Below, one piece after another: positions 25,513-34,809 of a stretch of 64,000 nt of DNA (position 1 is its first letter; the number at the start of each line of letters is the position of its first letter). The stretch lies in contig DATCTV010000062.1 of NCBI GenBank assembly GCA_036567785.1, forward strand, positions 124,001 to 188,000, written 5' to 3'. The position numbers were made by a program, and so were the translations under genes. The notes under the pieces were generated by a model. It was not told where the DNA came from. It searched no databases and was given only the letters and a program-made list of their open reading frames with translations. This DNA comes from Desulfomonilia bacterium (lineage in GTDB: Bacteria; Desulfobacterota; Desulfomonilia; UBA1062).

Positions 25513-27894
25513 GTGAAGTTTTTTAAATACATGCTTCTCGCTATCATTATTATAACTGTTGCAGGTTTTATCGGCGGCTGGCTCTATCTCAGACATCTCC
25601 TGCCCGAATATTCCGGGGATATTATACTGCATGGAATCGATTCGGAGACGTCTGTTATCCGCGATAAAAATGCCGTTCCTCATATTTATGCAGATAACAC
25701 CCACGACCTTTACTTTGCTCTGGGTTATGCGCAAGCCCAGGACAGGCTCTTTCAAATGGACTTTTACAGGAGGGTTGCAAAGGGAAGGCTTTCGGAAATT
25801 TTTGGGAAAGACCTTATCGATGCGGACAGATATTTGAGGACAATGGGTTTTATGAGAACTGCGAAGGTCCAATCGAAAAGGCTGAATGGCCATACGCTTG
25901 TCATGATAAATGCCTTTACTGAAGGGGTGAACTACTGCATAAATAATTGCCCTCTGCCTCTGGAATTCAAACTGCTGGGGTATAATCCCGAGCCGTGGGT
26001 GCCTCTTGATTCAATCGCAATTGGAAATCTCCTTGCATTCCGGCTTGCCAGCTGGGCCTACAAGAATGAACTTTTCAATTACTTGTCCTGTCAGAAGATG
26101 GGAAAAGATAAAGCATCACTTCTCGTGCCAGGATATCCTGTTGATGCGGTGCCGGTTATGGATGAACCGGGGATTTCTGGAATGACAAAACTGACAAAGG
26201 CCTCTCATGATTTTCTGGGAACCTTTGCCTGCAGGGAAATTGCGAGCAACAACTGGGTTATAGCAGGAAAACGCACGGAATCGGGCAAGCCTATGCTTTG
26301 CTCGGATTCACATGAGGAAGACCCGGAGATGCCAACCCAGCGGTATATGGTTCATCTGTCAGGCCCCGGAATTGATGCTATAGGTGCGATGTTTCCGGGT
26401 ATGCCTGTTCTCATCTGTGGCAGAAACAGGCATATTTCATGGGGAGTGACCAATTTCAATCTTGATAATCAGGACCTTTATATCGAGAAGATCAATCCCG
26501 GAAACCCCGGTCAGGTCATGTTCAAGGGAAAATGGGTTGATATGAAAGTAATGAGGGAACGCATAAATTACAGGGACGGCAAAAAAATGTCATCAAAAGA
26601 CATTGAAATAAGGATCACCCCGCACGGTCCGATAATAAACGATATCGAAGAAGGTCTTGGAAAGACACCCATCAGCATAAGAAGAGTCGAGGCTGAACCC
26701 TGGTCGGTATTGGATGCGTTTTACAGGGTCAGCACGGCAACGAACTGGAAGGAATTCAGAAAGGCGCTGTCAATCTATGGAGCAGGCCCGCAGCATTTTG
26801 TCTATGCGGATTCCAAAGGCAATATCGGCTATACCGGTGCGGGCAAATGCCCAGTTCGAGCATATTCCGGTGACGGAATAGCTCCGGTGAACGGATGGAA
26901 CGGCCGTCATGAGTGGAGAGGGTACTATCCGTTTGAAAAGATGCCCAAGGAAATTAATCCCGAAAGAGGTTTCATTGCCACAGCAAATAACAGCCCTGTC
27001 AGAGGCCGAAATTCAACACCTTTGGGCGAATACCGTGGAATGCCTTACAGGGCTGAGCGCATCACCGAGATGATAGAATCGAAATCCAGGCTCAGCCCTG
27101 AAGATATGATTGAAATGCAGCTTGATGTGAAATCAAAAATGGCGGCAAGGCTTGTACCTGAATTTGTTAGAATTCTTAACGCTTCCATAAAAAAAGATGA
27201 GATCGCCTATCTTGATGAACTTCTTAAGTGGGACTATATGGCAAAAGCTGAATCAACCGGCGCATCCATCTATGAGGTGATGATAACGAGAATAAAATAC
27301 GAGATATTCCACGATGAAATGGGAGACTTGCTTTTTGAGAAATTTGTCTCTGACAAAACATCATCAACAAATCTCATGGTTGATTTGATTCTGAATAAAC
27401 CCGATTCCGTATTTTTTGATAAGACTGAAACAAAAAAGAATGAGATACTGAATGATGCGGTGCTGGCATCATTCAGATATGCAGTGTCATTTTTAGGAGA
27501 CAAACTCGGCAATGATGTCTCCAGATGGCATTGGGGAGATCTCCATCAGATAGAGTTCAGACATGTTCTCGGGCATGAGAAGATGATCAGGCCGTTTTTT
27601 AATTTCGGGCCTTCGCCTTTCGGAGGAGACGAACATACAATCAACAGGGCCGGCTTCGACGACAATAAACCTTACAAGGTGAACATAACGGCTTCAATCC
27701 GGTATATAATAGACTTTGGAAAACCGGATGCATCCATGGCGGTTCTCAGTACGGGCCAGTGTGCTCAGCTTTCAAGCAGATACAGAACCGATATGTCAAA
27801 GAAATTTTTAAAAGGCCGGTATATCAGGTGGACAATGAACAGCGTTGAAATTAAAAGGGATTCAAAATACATTTTAAGATTTAAACACGAGTAA
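25513..27894 (+). CDS. Penicillin acylase family N-terminal nucleophile amidase
   Basis: This 793-residue exported Ntn hydrolase cleaves amide bonds such as those in beta-lactam side chains or acyl-homoserine lactones. The start is placed at GTG 25513, giving a compact signal/anchor (MKFFKYMLLAIIIITVAG), with GGGAGG four nt upstream. The chain has the family layout: alpha subunit, spacer, then the autocleavage site before Ser245 in ASNNWVIAGKRT, where Ser becomes the N-terminal nucleophile of the beta subunit. Family motifs HEEDPEMP, GRNRHISWGVTN and the late HWGDLHQIEF are present. The gene stands alone, convergent with none of the sensor genes. Whether the substrate is an AHL, a lipopeptide or a cell-wall amide is unknown. 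Confidence 0.9.
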   Translation: MKFFKYMLLAIIIITVAGFIGGWLYLRHLLPEYSGDIILHGIDSETSVIRDKNAVPHIYADNTHDLYFALGYAQAQDRLFQMDFYRRVAKGRLSEIFGKDLIDADRYLRTMGFMRTAKVQSKRLNGHTLVMINAFTEGVNYCINNCPLPLEFKLLGYNPEPWVPLDSIAIGNLLAFRLASWAYKNELFNYLSCQKMGKDKASLLVPGYPVDAVPVMDEPGISGMTKLTKASHDFLGTFACREIASNNWVIAGKRTESGKPMLCSDSHEEDPEMPTQRYMVHLSGPGIDAIGAMFPGMPVLICGRNRHISWGVTNFNLDNQDLYIEKINPGNPGQVMFKGKWVDMKVMRERINYRDGKKMSSKDIEIRITPHGPIINDIEEGLGKTPISIRRVEAEPWSVLDAFYRVSTATNWKEFRKALSIYGAGPQHFVYADSKGNIGYTGAGKCPVRAYSGDGIAPVNGWNGRHEWRGYYPFEKMPKEINPERGFIATANNSPVRGRNSTPLGEYRGMPYRAERITEMIESKSRLSPEDMIEMQLDVKSKMAARLVPEFVRILNASIKKDEIAYLDELLKWDYMAKAESTGASIYEVMITRIKYEIFHDEMGDLLFEKFVSDKTSSTNLMVDLILNKPDSVFFDKTETKKNEILNDAVLASFRYAVSFLGDKLGNDVSRWHWGDLHQIEFRHVLGHEKMIRPFFNFGPSPFGGDEHTINRAGFDDNKPYKVNITASIRYIIDFGKPDASMAVLSTGQCAQLSSRYRTDMSKKFLKGRYIRWTMNSVEIKRDSKYILRFKHE

Positions 27895-28008
27895 GTCTTA
27901 TCACCGATCAATTTTACTGAATTTTAGGATTGCTTTATTTGAAATTAACGTTAAACTATTATATTTAATAAGTATAGACAGAGTTTTATTAATTTGGAGG
28001 TGAAAGAT

Positions 28009-29826
28009 ATGAGGAGATATTCAGGACTACCTTTGTTAATAGTGTTGGTTTCTCTAATATTCACAGGATGTCCCAAGCTGAACTATGTGCCGTGTTCGAT
28101 TCAGGTTATCAGCCCTGTCAGGGGAAGTGTTCTTCCTGCGGATTCGGGACCGGTAACTATAACCGGACGGGTCATAAAAGGGGACAGTGATCCATGGACT
28201 CTCAAGGTAAACGGGAAGAAAGTCGTTTTCGATCAGGCTACAGGTAATTTTACATGTACTTTCCAGCCCAAAGCCTCATCAATATTCAACACTGTCGTGT
28301 TTTCCATCATGGACAAAAAACTGGTGACCAACACGGAAAGGGTATCATTCCCGGTAGGCCAGTCGATGAGGGTTGGAGAAGTCGGTGCGGTTAATGACGC
28401 TTTGAGAATTCATATGGATCAGGACCTGCTTGACCTTGTAATGGCTCAGGTGAGTGATGTCTTGAACTCGGTGACCAGGCCCCTGATCTACGGACCCACG
28501 GAAGACAATGAACTGCTTTCGATGCTGGGTATAACAGATCCTCTGCTGGCGAGTCCGATAGATGTTAGTCTGAACCCGTTCGGCCGTCTCGTAATAGACA
28601 AGGATGAACCAAACCCAAGATGGAACGGTCAGATAAACATAGGACAAATAAGCATTATCCCTGATATTGTTGCCGGAAACAAAATTATGGGTTCGGTTAT
28701 CATATCTCCGACAGAAGGTGTCGATCCTGACAGAACCGCCGCTTTGTACATTCAGGGATACCATTGGAATGTCGTGCAGACCAATCACTTTGCATTGAGC
28801 ATAAAACAATTGAAGGTGGAGGGTGCCGAAATATCCCTTTACATGAATGGAGACGGTACAATCGGGGCAAAAATGGATCTGACCAAGGGTAATATCGTTG
28901 TCGGCCTGATTACCACCGATTATGGCTATCTGACGATGCCGAACTATCTGCTGACTGCACTTCTTAATGTTGTAATCAAGCAGTATCTCATGGAAAGTCT
29001 TTCCATAAGTTTTGACCTGATGAATGTTTCCGATCTGAGTTTGAACCTGCTGGACATCGACATTGCAATGTGGCCTATGAATTCCAGCATCTTGACGACA
29101 TCCGATGACGATCTGAATCTGGATCTCGGAATATCGGCGGCATATACCGGCCCGACGCCGGCTGTTCCCGGTCTTGATACTTTCCTTGCCACTCCGGGTG
29201 ACATAATGCCGTCACTTGATAAAGTTGCGGATGAGAACATAATGATTGCGGTCAGCGATGATATGATGAACCAGACTATGGTTGCGCTTATACAGACAGG
29301 TTTGTTGAGCAATCTTAACCTGGATGACCTTCTTTCTTCACTTACATCTGAGCCTGCGCAGTTGAGTGTATCGTTGCTTACTCCTCCGGTCATGGATTTA
29401 TCAGGCAAGAAGACTTTGGTATTAAATAGCAAGGTAACAAGTATGGGTTGTGTTCTTGTAAGAGACCTTCTTGTCGAAGTCAGGCTGAAGGCCGCTGGCA
29501 TGCCCCTTGTGCTGAGGCTCAATGTCGATGCGGATGCTTATCTCATGCTAAAGATCAAGGATACCGGGAACATTGGTGTAACCATCGATCCATTATGGAC
29601 AAACTTCAATATCAAGATACTGTATCTTAACGGTCTGAACACGTCACTGGTCCCTGGATTCGGAAGACTTATATTCAATGCAATACTTCCGACGCTGCTC
29701 GACTCGATACTTGACATAGCTCCGCCAGCGATTGATCTCATGGGAAAGAACATCAGTATTCAGGTCGTTGGGACCGAAGCAAAGGACAACTTCCTGATCG
29801 GAAGGGCTAAAATAGTAGTCAACTGA
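28009..29826 (+). CDS. Large lipoprotein with possible TULIP/BPI-like lipid-binding fold
   Basis: The 605-residue lipoprotein starts at ATG 28009 with GGAGG eight nt upstream. Lipobox: FTGC. After a short Ig-like segment (about 25-110: SPVRGSVLPADSGPVTITGRV), the rest looks like two pseudo-repeats of long amphipathic helices and extended sheets. Patterns such as IMIAVSDDMMNQTMVALIQ followed by TGLL recall the BPI/TULIP family segment near the C-terminal barrel, and an earlier LDLVMAQVSDVLN may be its counterpart. TULIP proteins bind lipids in a long groove. The assignment comes from pattern resemblance only. It is monocistronic with a strong terminator. Confidence 0.6.
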   Translation: MRRYSGLPLLIVLVSLIFTGCPKLNYVPCSIQVISPVRGSVLPADSGPVTITGRVIKGDSDPWTLKVNGKKVVFDQATGNFTCTFQPKASSIFNTVVFSIMDKKLVTNTERVSFPVGQSMRVGEVGAVNDALRIHMDQDLLDLVMAQVSDVLNSVTRPLIYGPTEDNELLSMLGITDPLLASPIDVSLNPFGRLVIDKDEPNPRWNGQINIGQISIIPDIVAGNKIMGSVIISPTEGVDPDRTAALYIQGYHWNVVQTNHFALSIKQLKVEGAEISLYMNGDGTIGAKMDLTKGNIVVGLITTDYGYLTMPNYLLTALLNVVIKQYLMESLSISFDLMNVSDLSLNLLDIDIAMWPMNSSILTTSDDDLNLDLGISAAYTGPTPAVPGLDTFLATPGDIMPSLDKVADENIMIAVSDDMMNQTMVALIQTGLLSNLNLDDLLSSLTSEPAQLSVSLLTPPVMDLSGKKTLVLNSKVTSMGCVLVRDLLVEVRLKAAGMPLVLRLNVDADAYLMLKIKDTGNIGVTIDPLWTNFNIKILYLNGLNTSLVPGFGRLIFNAILPTLLDSILDIAPPAIDLMGKNISIQVVGTEAKDNFLIGRAKIVVN

Positions 29827-29857
29827 TACGATCCGACATATCAAGTAAAAGCAAATA

Positions 29858-29897
29858 AAACCCGCCGATGTCTGCGAAAAGCACCGGCGGGTTTTTT
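29858..29897 (+). terminator. Rho-independent terminator
   Basis: A GC-rich stem (CCCGCCG at 29861-29867, CGGCGGG at 29885-29891) with flanking A/T pairing is followed by six T residues. It closes the TULIP-like lipoprotein transcript, and its A-run also suits the convergent yceH gene on the minus strand. Confidence 0.9.
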
Positions 29898-29947
29898 ATT
29901 GGCGAAGAATCACTCGGGATTGCTCATATGAAGAGATGACAAATATT

Positions 29948-30577
29948 TTATTCAAACTGTGATTTGAATTTTTGGAAAGAAGCCTTCAACTCTTCTAGCT
30001 CTTTTCTTATTGCTGCGAGTTCCGTGATGATGTCTTCAGATACAGACGGCATGACGTGTTCTGGCGTGTTCTGGATACCGGTATTAATTTCCGGTTCTCC
30101 GCACAGAAGGTGAGTGATGCGGTGCTCTTTCTGCCCCGGCTGCCTGGGGAGTCTTATAATCAGTTGTTTGTCGAAAAGGATTTCCATTGCGTCAATCAGG
30201 TCTTCATAAGAATTAAAGGTGTGCATTTTTTCAGAATTGATCCTCAATTCACCGGGGGTCTGAGACCCTCTGAGCATGATAACACAGATAAGGGCGGCTT
30301 CGGGATTGTCCAGACTGTATGATTTTAAAAAATTTTCTTCATATTTTGGCGCCCTCCCGAGGGTGCTCTCCCATGCAAGCCTTTTTTCAATAAGACCTTT
30401 GACGGCTGAATGAACGCTGTCTTCGGAATATTCGGTCACTGGATTCCGGCTTGTTTTCTGGTTGCAGGCCAGCGTAAGAGAATTAAGGGTAAGCGGATAA
30501 TTATCCGGTGTGGAAAGCTTTTTTTCAATTAATGAGCCAAGTATCCTAACTTCAATATGTGAAAGGGGGTTATTCAT
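29948..30577 (-). CDS. YceH family protein (UPF0502/DUF480)
   Basis: This 209-residue protein belongs to a conserved family built of two winged-helix domains, with no firmly established function. Characteristic sequence: EVRILGSLIEKKLSTPD and LNSLTLACNQKTSRNP in the first domain, and CVIMLRGSQTPGELR in the second. The C-terminal 35 residues form a coiled coil (ELAAIRKELEELKASFQKFKSQF). The start has GGAGT about six nt upstream. It is the last of a minus-strand run following the PilZ gene with a 26-nt gap. Confidence 0.9.
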   Translation of the reverse strand: MNNPLSHIEVRILGSLIEKKLSTPDNYPLTLNSLTLACNQKTSRNPVTEYSEDSVHSAVKGLIEKRLAWESTLGRAPKYEENFLKSYSLDNPEAALICVIMLRGSQTPGELRINSEKMHTFNSYEDLIDAMEILFDKQLIIRLPRQPGQKEHRITHLLCGEPEINTGIQNTPEHVMPSVSEDIITELAAIRKELEELKASFQKFKSQFE

Positions 30578-30603
30578 CGAGACTCCGTGTCGATATTCTC
30601 AAA

Positions 30604-31014
30604 TCAGCACAATATATCGTTTCCCTGCATGGAAAACCATTCTTTCGCAGCCTGTTCTGAAGATATCGTTCTGCCTTCATTTTTTCTAACATCGGTCCTG
30701 TAATTTTCAATTAGACATATCTGTTCAAACATGATCTTTGATGCATCGGCATTGCCGTCATCGTGAAATTTGATGCCCACTTCGTAGGATGAATCGGAAT
30801 GATGACACCAAATGACAGAGGCGGACGCTTTAAACAATGGATTTAAATAGGGGATGTTAACAACAAGCCTCATTCCTGACTGAAAAGGATAATGTGATTT
30901 AAAGGAAAGCCCGTTCAGACTGACATTTCTGAGCTGTCCGGATTTATGATCTTGCATCCCGTATCCATAATACCTCAGGGGTATTTCGGTGTTGCGTCTT
31001 GCATGCTGTCTCAT
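30604..31014 (-). CDS. PilZ domain protein, probable c-di-GMP receptor
   Basis: This is a 136-residue single-domain PilZ protein. The start at ATG 31014 is chosen because CAGGAG lies nine nt upstream and the Arg motif falls at the very N-terminus, as usual. The c-di-GMP contact motifs are RQHARR (RxxxR) near residues 2-7 and NVSLNGLSF (D/NxSxxG) near 28-36. A partner for the GGDEF protein at 20122 is plausible. It lies 75 nt downstream of the acyl-AMP ligase on the same strand and may be cotranscribed with it. Confidence 0.85.
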   Translation of the reverse strand: MRQHARRNTEIPLRYYGYGMQDHKSGQLRNVSLNGLSFKSHYPFQSGMRLVVNIPYLNPLFKASASVIWCHHSDSSYEVGIKFHDDGNADASKIMFEQICLIENYRTDVRKNEGRTISSEQAAKEWFSMQGNDILC

Positions 31015-31089
31015 AGGATTTTCTCCTGTCTGCCGTTCTATCGATACAGTTATCATCGGCATTACAAAAATAAAAAATAATGTTATATT

Positions 31090-33408
31090 TCAAGTTCCGA
31101 TAAGAGAATTCATGATGTCTGATTTTTTTGACTCCGAATAACGTCTTTTATAATTTATAGCCTTTTCCACCACACCTGAAAGAGATTCGACGGTCTGCAT
31201 CTCAAAAATGGCTGCAATGGACAGATCTATTCTGAATTCATCTCTGATGCGCGATATTACCTTTGTTGCGCTAATGGAGTTTCCACCAAGATCAAAAAAG
31301 TTATCGTATCTTGTTAAATCAGGTTTTCCGAGTACTTCAGAAAAGATACCGAGCAGTATTATTTCGAACCTGGACTGGGGTTCGGGATTCATATCCATAT
31401 TAATTGCTGCGAACGGTTCATCGTCTTGAGAAATTTCATCTTTTATGAGACCCTTGATAAAATCATCCCTGAGTTTGTACCGTTTTATTTTTCCGCTTGA
31501 GGTTAGCGGTAATTCCGGTACTTTTACAATTGAAGACAAGGTGAATCCGAACGATTTCCGCAACCGGCTGTTTATATTAGAAAGCATTCTTGAAAGGTGC
31601 TGTCTTGATTCTCCTGACCTTGCAAAGAGTATGACCTTTTCCAAGCCTGTTTTGACATCCGTTATTCCGCAGACTGCATAATGAAGAGATCTGAGCCCCG
31701 GGATATTCCTGATGTATTCTTCTATATCGTTTGAATATATATTTCTGCCGTTTATAAAAATTATATCCTTGTGCCTGCCAGTTACAACAATTCTGCCGTC
31801 TCTTATGAATCCCATATCTCCTGTTCTGAGCCATTCACCGCAAAAAAGATCTGAGTCCATATCCACCCCATTGAAATAGCCGGATGTGACATTCATACCC
31901 TTGATCTGGATATGGCCGATCATGTTCTCATTAAGTAGCTCGTCATTGTCATCAGTTATCCTGACAGTCATATATGAGACGGGATATCCCAGGTCTGCAA
32001 GTTCGATTGAATCTTCATCTTCTGAAGCATCTATGGCGATGTTTCTGTTTATTAATACATTTCTGTCGATTTTATGGAAAGTGGGAACCGAGTTGATCGG
32101 CGGCATCGATATTTGAAGAGATGCTTCTGCCATACCGTATGCCATCCGGATGGATTCTTTTTTGAGACCGAACCGTTTGAATTTATTTATGAATGAGTGA
32201 GTGACCGAGGAGGATATCGGCTCAGAACCATTGTAAAGGGCTCTTATCGAAGAAAGGTCTATGTTTTTTATGTCTTCGTCCCTTACCTGGGAAGTCAGCC
32301 ACTGCATTGCAAAATTAGGGCATGGCACATGTGTCGCCCTGTATTTGTGGATGAGCTTCAGGAATAGTGAAGGATTCTCTACAAATGTTCTGGTGGACAG
32401 GTTTACCTGGCTCATACCAGTAAGCATTGGTGAAATATGAAAACCGATCAGTCCCATATCATGTGAATACGGCATCCAGTTTACAAAGCTGAGTTCATCA
32501 AAGGCGATATCCATATCGCGTGATATCCTGTTTCCGGACAGGATTTCCAGAGACTCAATCAGGCGTGATGATTTAGGGCCCATCCTTAACATGTTAAGAT
32601 CGGATAAACGAGAAACTGTTCTGGATACGATTCCCCTGCCGTGAATCTTGAAAAAGCGGTTTTTCATAAGAAACAGGGAATAGCCGATTACCGGTCTTAC
32701 ATCATTCGGGTCAGAGCTCAAGGTCATGATGGCGCCGGCGTCTATCGATGAAAGAAGATTGGCCTGAGATAGAATCACGCCTTTCGGATCGCCTGTCGAA
32801 CCCGATGAGAATTGTATCAATACCGGTTCGTCCGGGCCTGTTTTATAAAAATTGTTATCCGGACGGCTGCCAAGAAGTTCGACAATATCGAACAGATTTG
32901 AACATTCAAGTCCTCTGAAAACCTCTCTTTCCTGGTCTGTGACAATACAGAAATTATTGATAACCCTTAAAACTCCATTAAGCCTTTCCATGCCTTCAGG
33001 TATTGGATAGCCGTTAGGAAGAGGGAGAGGTACAGGGACAAAACCGCCAAGAATTGAACCCCAGAAGGCCGAAAGAAACAGGGCCGGGTCTGCAAGCTGC
33101 AATATTACCTTATAGCCGGGTTTCAGGCCTTTTCCTCTAAGTCCGGACATGACACATTTCGAACTGTGCATCAGATCCGAATATGATTGAAGGTGTTCAT
33201 TCCCGTCCTCGTTGACGTGGATGATTCCTTTGTCGGGACCAAGTATACATGCTGCACGGATGATGTCGGACATCTTTGTTATAAGTGGCGGTATGAGGGA
33301 ATTTTTTTGAGGCTCGGGGCCTGAAGATATCGCCTGACGGTTGTTTGCCTTAAGAATATCTTCTATCTGCCTGTTCTTGTATTCATGAAAAGCACAATCC
33401 TGAATCAT
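31090..33408 (-). CDS. Fatty acyl-AMP ligase fused to an acyl carrier domain
   Basis: This 772-residue enzyme should activate a fatty acid as acyl-AMP and load it on its own carrier domain. Motifs: P-loop SSGSTGDPKG (201-210), A4-type NWMPYSHDMGLIG (310-322) in the form typical of FAAL enzymes, AYGMAEASL, RTGDMGFIRDG, and GRHKDIIFINGRN. The C-terminal 80 residues are an ACP/PCP domain with the phosphopantetheine Ser in DLGGNSIS (about 719). Oddly, about 80 residues separate the P-loop strand from the A4 motif, some 60 more than usual. AAGGAGG lies four nt before the ATG. It precedes PilZ and lies downstream of an MFS gene. No PKS or NRPS genes adjoin it. Confidence 0.92.
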   Translation of the reverse strand: MIQDCAFHEYKNRQIEDILKANNRQAISSGPEPQKNSLIPPLITKMSDIIRAACILGPDKGIIHVNEDGNEHLQSYSDLMHSSKCVMSGLRGKGLKPGYKVILQLADPALFLSAFWGSILGGFVPVPLPLPNGYPIPEGMERLNGVLRVINNFCIVTDQEREVFRGLECSNLFDIVELLGSRPDNNFYKTGPDEPVLIQFSSGSTGDPKGVILSQANLLSSIDAGAIMTLSSDPNDVRPVIGYSLFLMKNRFFKIHGRGIVSRTVSRLSDLNMLRMGPKSSRLIESLEILSGNRISRDMDIAFDELSFVNWMPYSHDMGLIGFHISPMLTGMSQVNLSTRTFVENPSLFLKLIHKYRATHVPCPNFAMQWLTSQVRDEDIKNIDLSSIRALYNGSEPISSSVTHSFINKFKRFGLKKESIRMAYGMAEASLQISMPPINSVPTFHKIDRNVLINRNIAIDASEDEDSIELADLGYPVSYMTVRITDDNDELLNENMIGHIQIKGMNVTSGYFNGVDMDSDLFCGEWLRTGDMGFIRDGRIVVTGRHKDIIFINGRNIYSNDIEEYIRNIPGLRSLHYAVCGITDVKTGLEKVILFARSGESRQHLSRMLSNINSRLRKSFGFTLSSIVKVPELPLTSSGKIKRYKLRDDFIKGLIKDEISQDDEPFAAINMDMNPEPQSRFEIILLGIFSEVLGKPDLTRYDNFFDLGGNSISATKVISRIRDEFRIDLSIAAIFEMQTVESLSGVVEKAINYKRRYSESKKSDIMNSLIGT

Positions 33409-33521
33409 AAGTCCTCCTTAACAATAAAAAATCAAATAAAATCTAATAAGAAAGTTCAGCTGGCAGTTATTATAACTCCAAATTGAACCGATTAAAAAGG
33501 TTGCTTTTAAAAAATATTTTA

Positions 33522-34715
33522 TTATGGTCCTGATGTATGTCTTATCGGGACTGGCGAGAGAATCCTGAGGTAAAAGTACAGGACGATAATCGAGATTACA
33601 AATAAACCGGAGATGATATAAAAAATATCATTAAGGGCAAGATAATCCATTATAATCCCGCTTATGCCGGGTCCGGCAATGAATCCAAGCATGTTAGTGA
33701 TCGTAAACAGACCCAATGAAATACCCAGCCCGCTTTTTCCGGTGAGGCTTATCAGAAGAGCGGAAGATGAAGGCATTACCAGAGCAATCCCGATGCCTGA
33801 AACAATACCCAGTGCGGCAAACGAGTGAAAAGAAGTGCCGGTGGGAAGCAACCCTATACCAACGGCAATCAGAAATAGGCCGGACATCATAATTACAGTC
33901 TTGTCGGTTTTGTTTGCAATATAGCCGGCCGGTGTCAGACATATGCCGGCGGTAATTGCAAATATTGACGCCAGCAAACCAATCTGAGGCTGTGTAAGGC
34001 TGTGCCGGTTTGCCAGTACGGGCAGGAATGAAGTGAGGCCGCCTTCACCGAGGGAAAGGACAAACGAGCATATCAGCAGTCCCTGAACTGGACGGAATGT
34101 GAGTATATCTGTAATTCTTTTGAATTTCATACCGGGTTTGTTTTCAGATGACATCCTTTTTATTTTTTCTGGCAGAAGGGTGCAGAGCAGAAATGAAAAA
34201 AACAGGATCCCTGACATAATGATAAACGGCATGTTGAAATTGGAATTTTTTGAGGCATAGCCTCCTAATGTCGGGCCTATACCCATGCCGAAAAAAGTGC
34301 ATGCATTGAATATACCCATATATGAGGCTTCCCTGCCTTTTGTTGAGAGAGAACCAGCCCATGCCAGGGAAGGTGTTATGACCATTGCGCTCAAAAGCCC
34401 CTGAATGAGCCTGAGAATAGCCAGATTCCAGGGGTTTTGCGTCATAAGATATAGAAGGGATACCCCTGCCTGAATTCCGAGACCCAGCGCAATAAGCAAT
34501 TTGTATCCGTATCTGTCTCCCAGCCTCCCTGCAAACGGGCTTGCAAGCATGAAAGAGATGAAATAACATGAGGTTATTATGCCGAGCATCGTTCCGCTTA
34601 TGCCGAGAGTTTCAATGTAAACAGGGAGAACAGGGGCCAGGATATTCATGCCTGTCATGGCGGAAAATGAGCAGATGCATAAGATTGCAAATACACGTGA
34701 CATAAGAAAATCCAT
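33522..34715 (-). CDS. Major facilitator carrier, drug/efflux-like
   Basis: This is a 397-residue 12-helix transporter. Loop 2-3 reads AGRLGDRYGYK, the classic MFS signature, and motif-C-like GMGIGPTLGGYAS in helix 5 points to the drug:H+ antiporter (export) group. Two starts are possible, ATG 34715 or ATG 34703; neither has a perfect ribosome site (AGGA is too close to the first and 13 nt from the second). It lies just upstream of the FAAL-ACP gene on the same strand (113 nt), so it may export that enzyme's product. It is related in type to the carrier at the right edge. Confidence 0.88.
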   Translation of the reverse strand: MDFLMSRVFAILCICSFSAMTGMNILAPVLPVYIETLGISGTMLGIITSCYFISFMLASPFAGRLGDRYGYKLLIALGLGIQAGVSLLYLMTQNPWNLAILRLIQGLLSAMVITPSLAWAGSLSTKGREASYMGIFNACTFFGMGIGPTLGGYASKNSNFNMPFIIMSGILFFSFLLCTLLPEKIKRMSSENKPGMKFKRITDILTFRPVQGLLICSFVLSLGEGGLTSFLPVLANRHSLTQPQIGLLASIFAITAGICLTPAGYIANKTDKTVIMMSGLFLIAVGIGLLPTGTSFHSFAALGIVSGIGIALVMPSSSALLISLTGKSGLGISLGLFTITNMLGFIAGPGISGIIMDYLALNDIFYIISGLFVISIIVLYFYLRILSPVPIRHTSGP

Positions 34716-34809
34716 ATCCTACAAAGAATGTTTATTGCCAACAACAATTTACTTATTAATTTTAACTGCAAATAAATTAAAATATTTAAGGAACGCGGGA
34801 GGGGAAATC

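Noticed and set aside
34648-34809. Longer OsmC frame starting inside the divergent MFS gene
   Set aside because: It would overlap the opposite-strand gene, lacks a ribosome site, and the strong GGGAGGGG site precedes ATG 34810.
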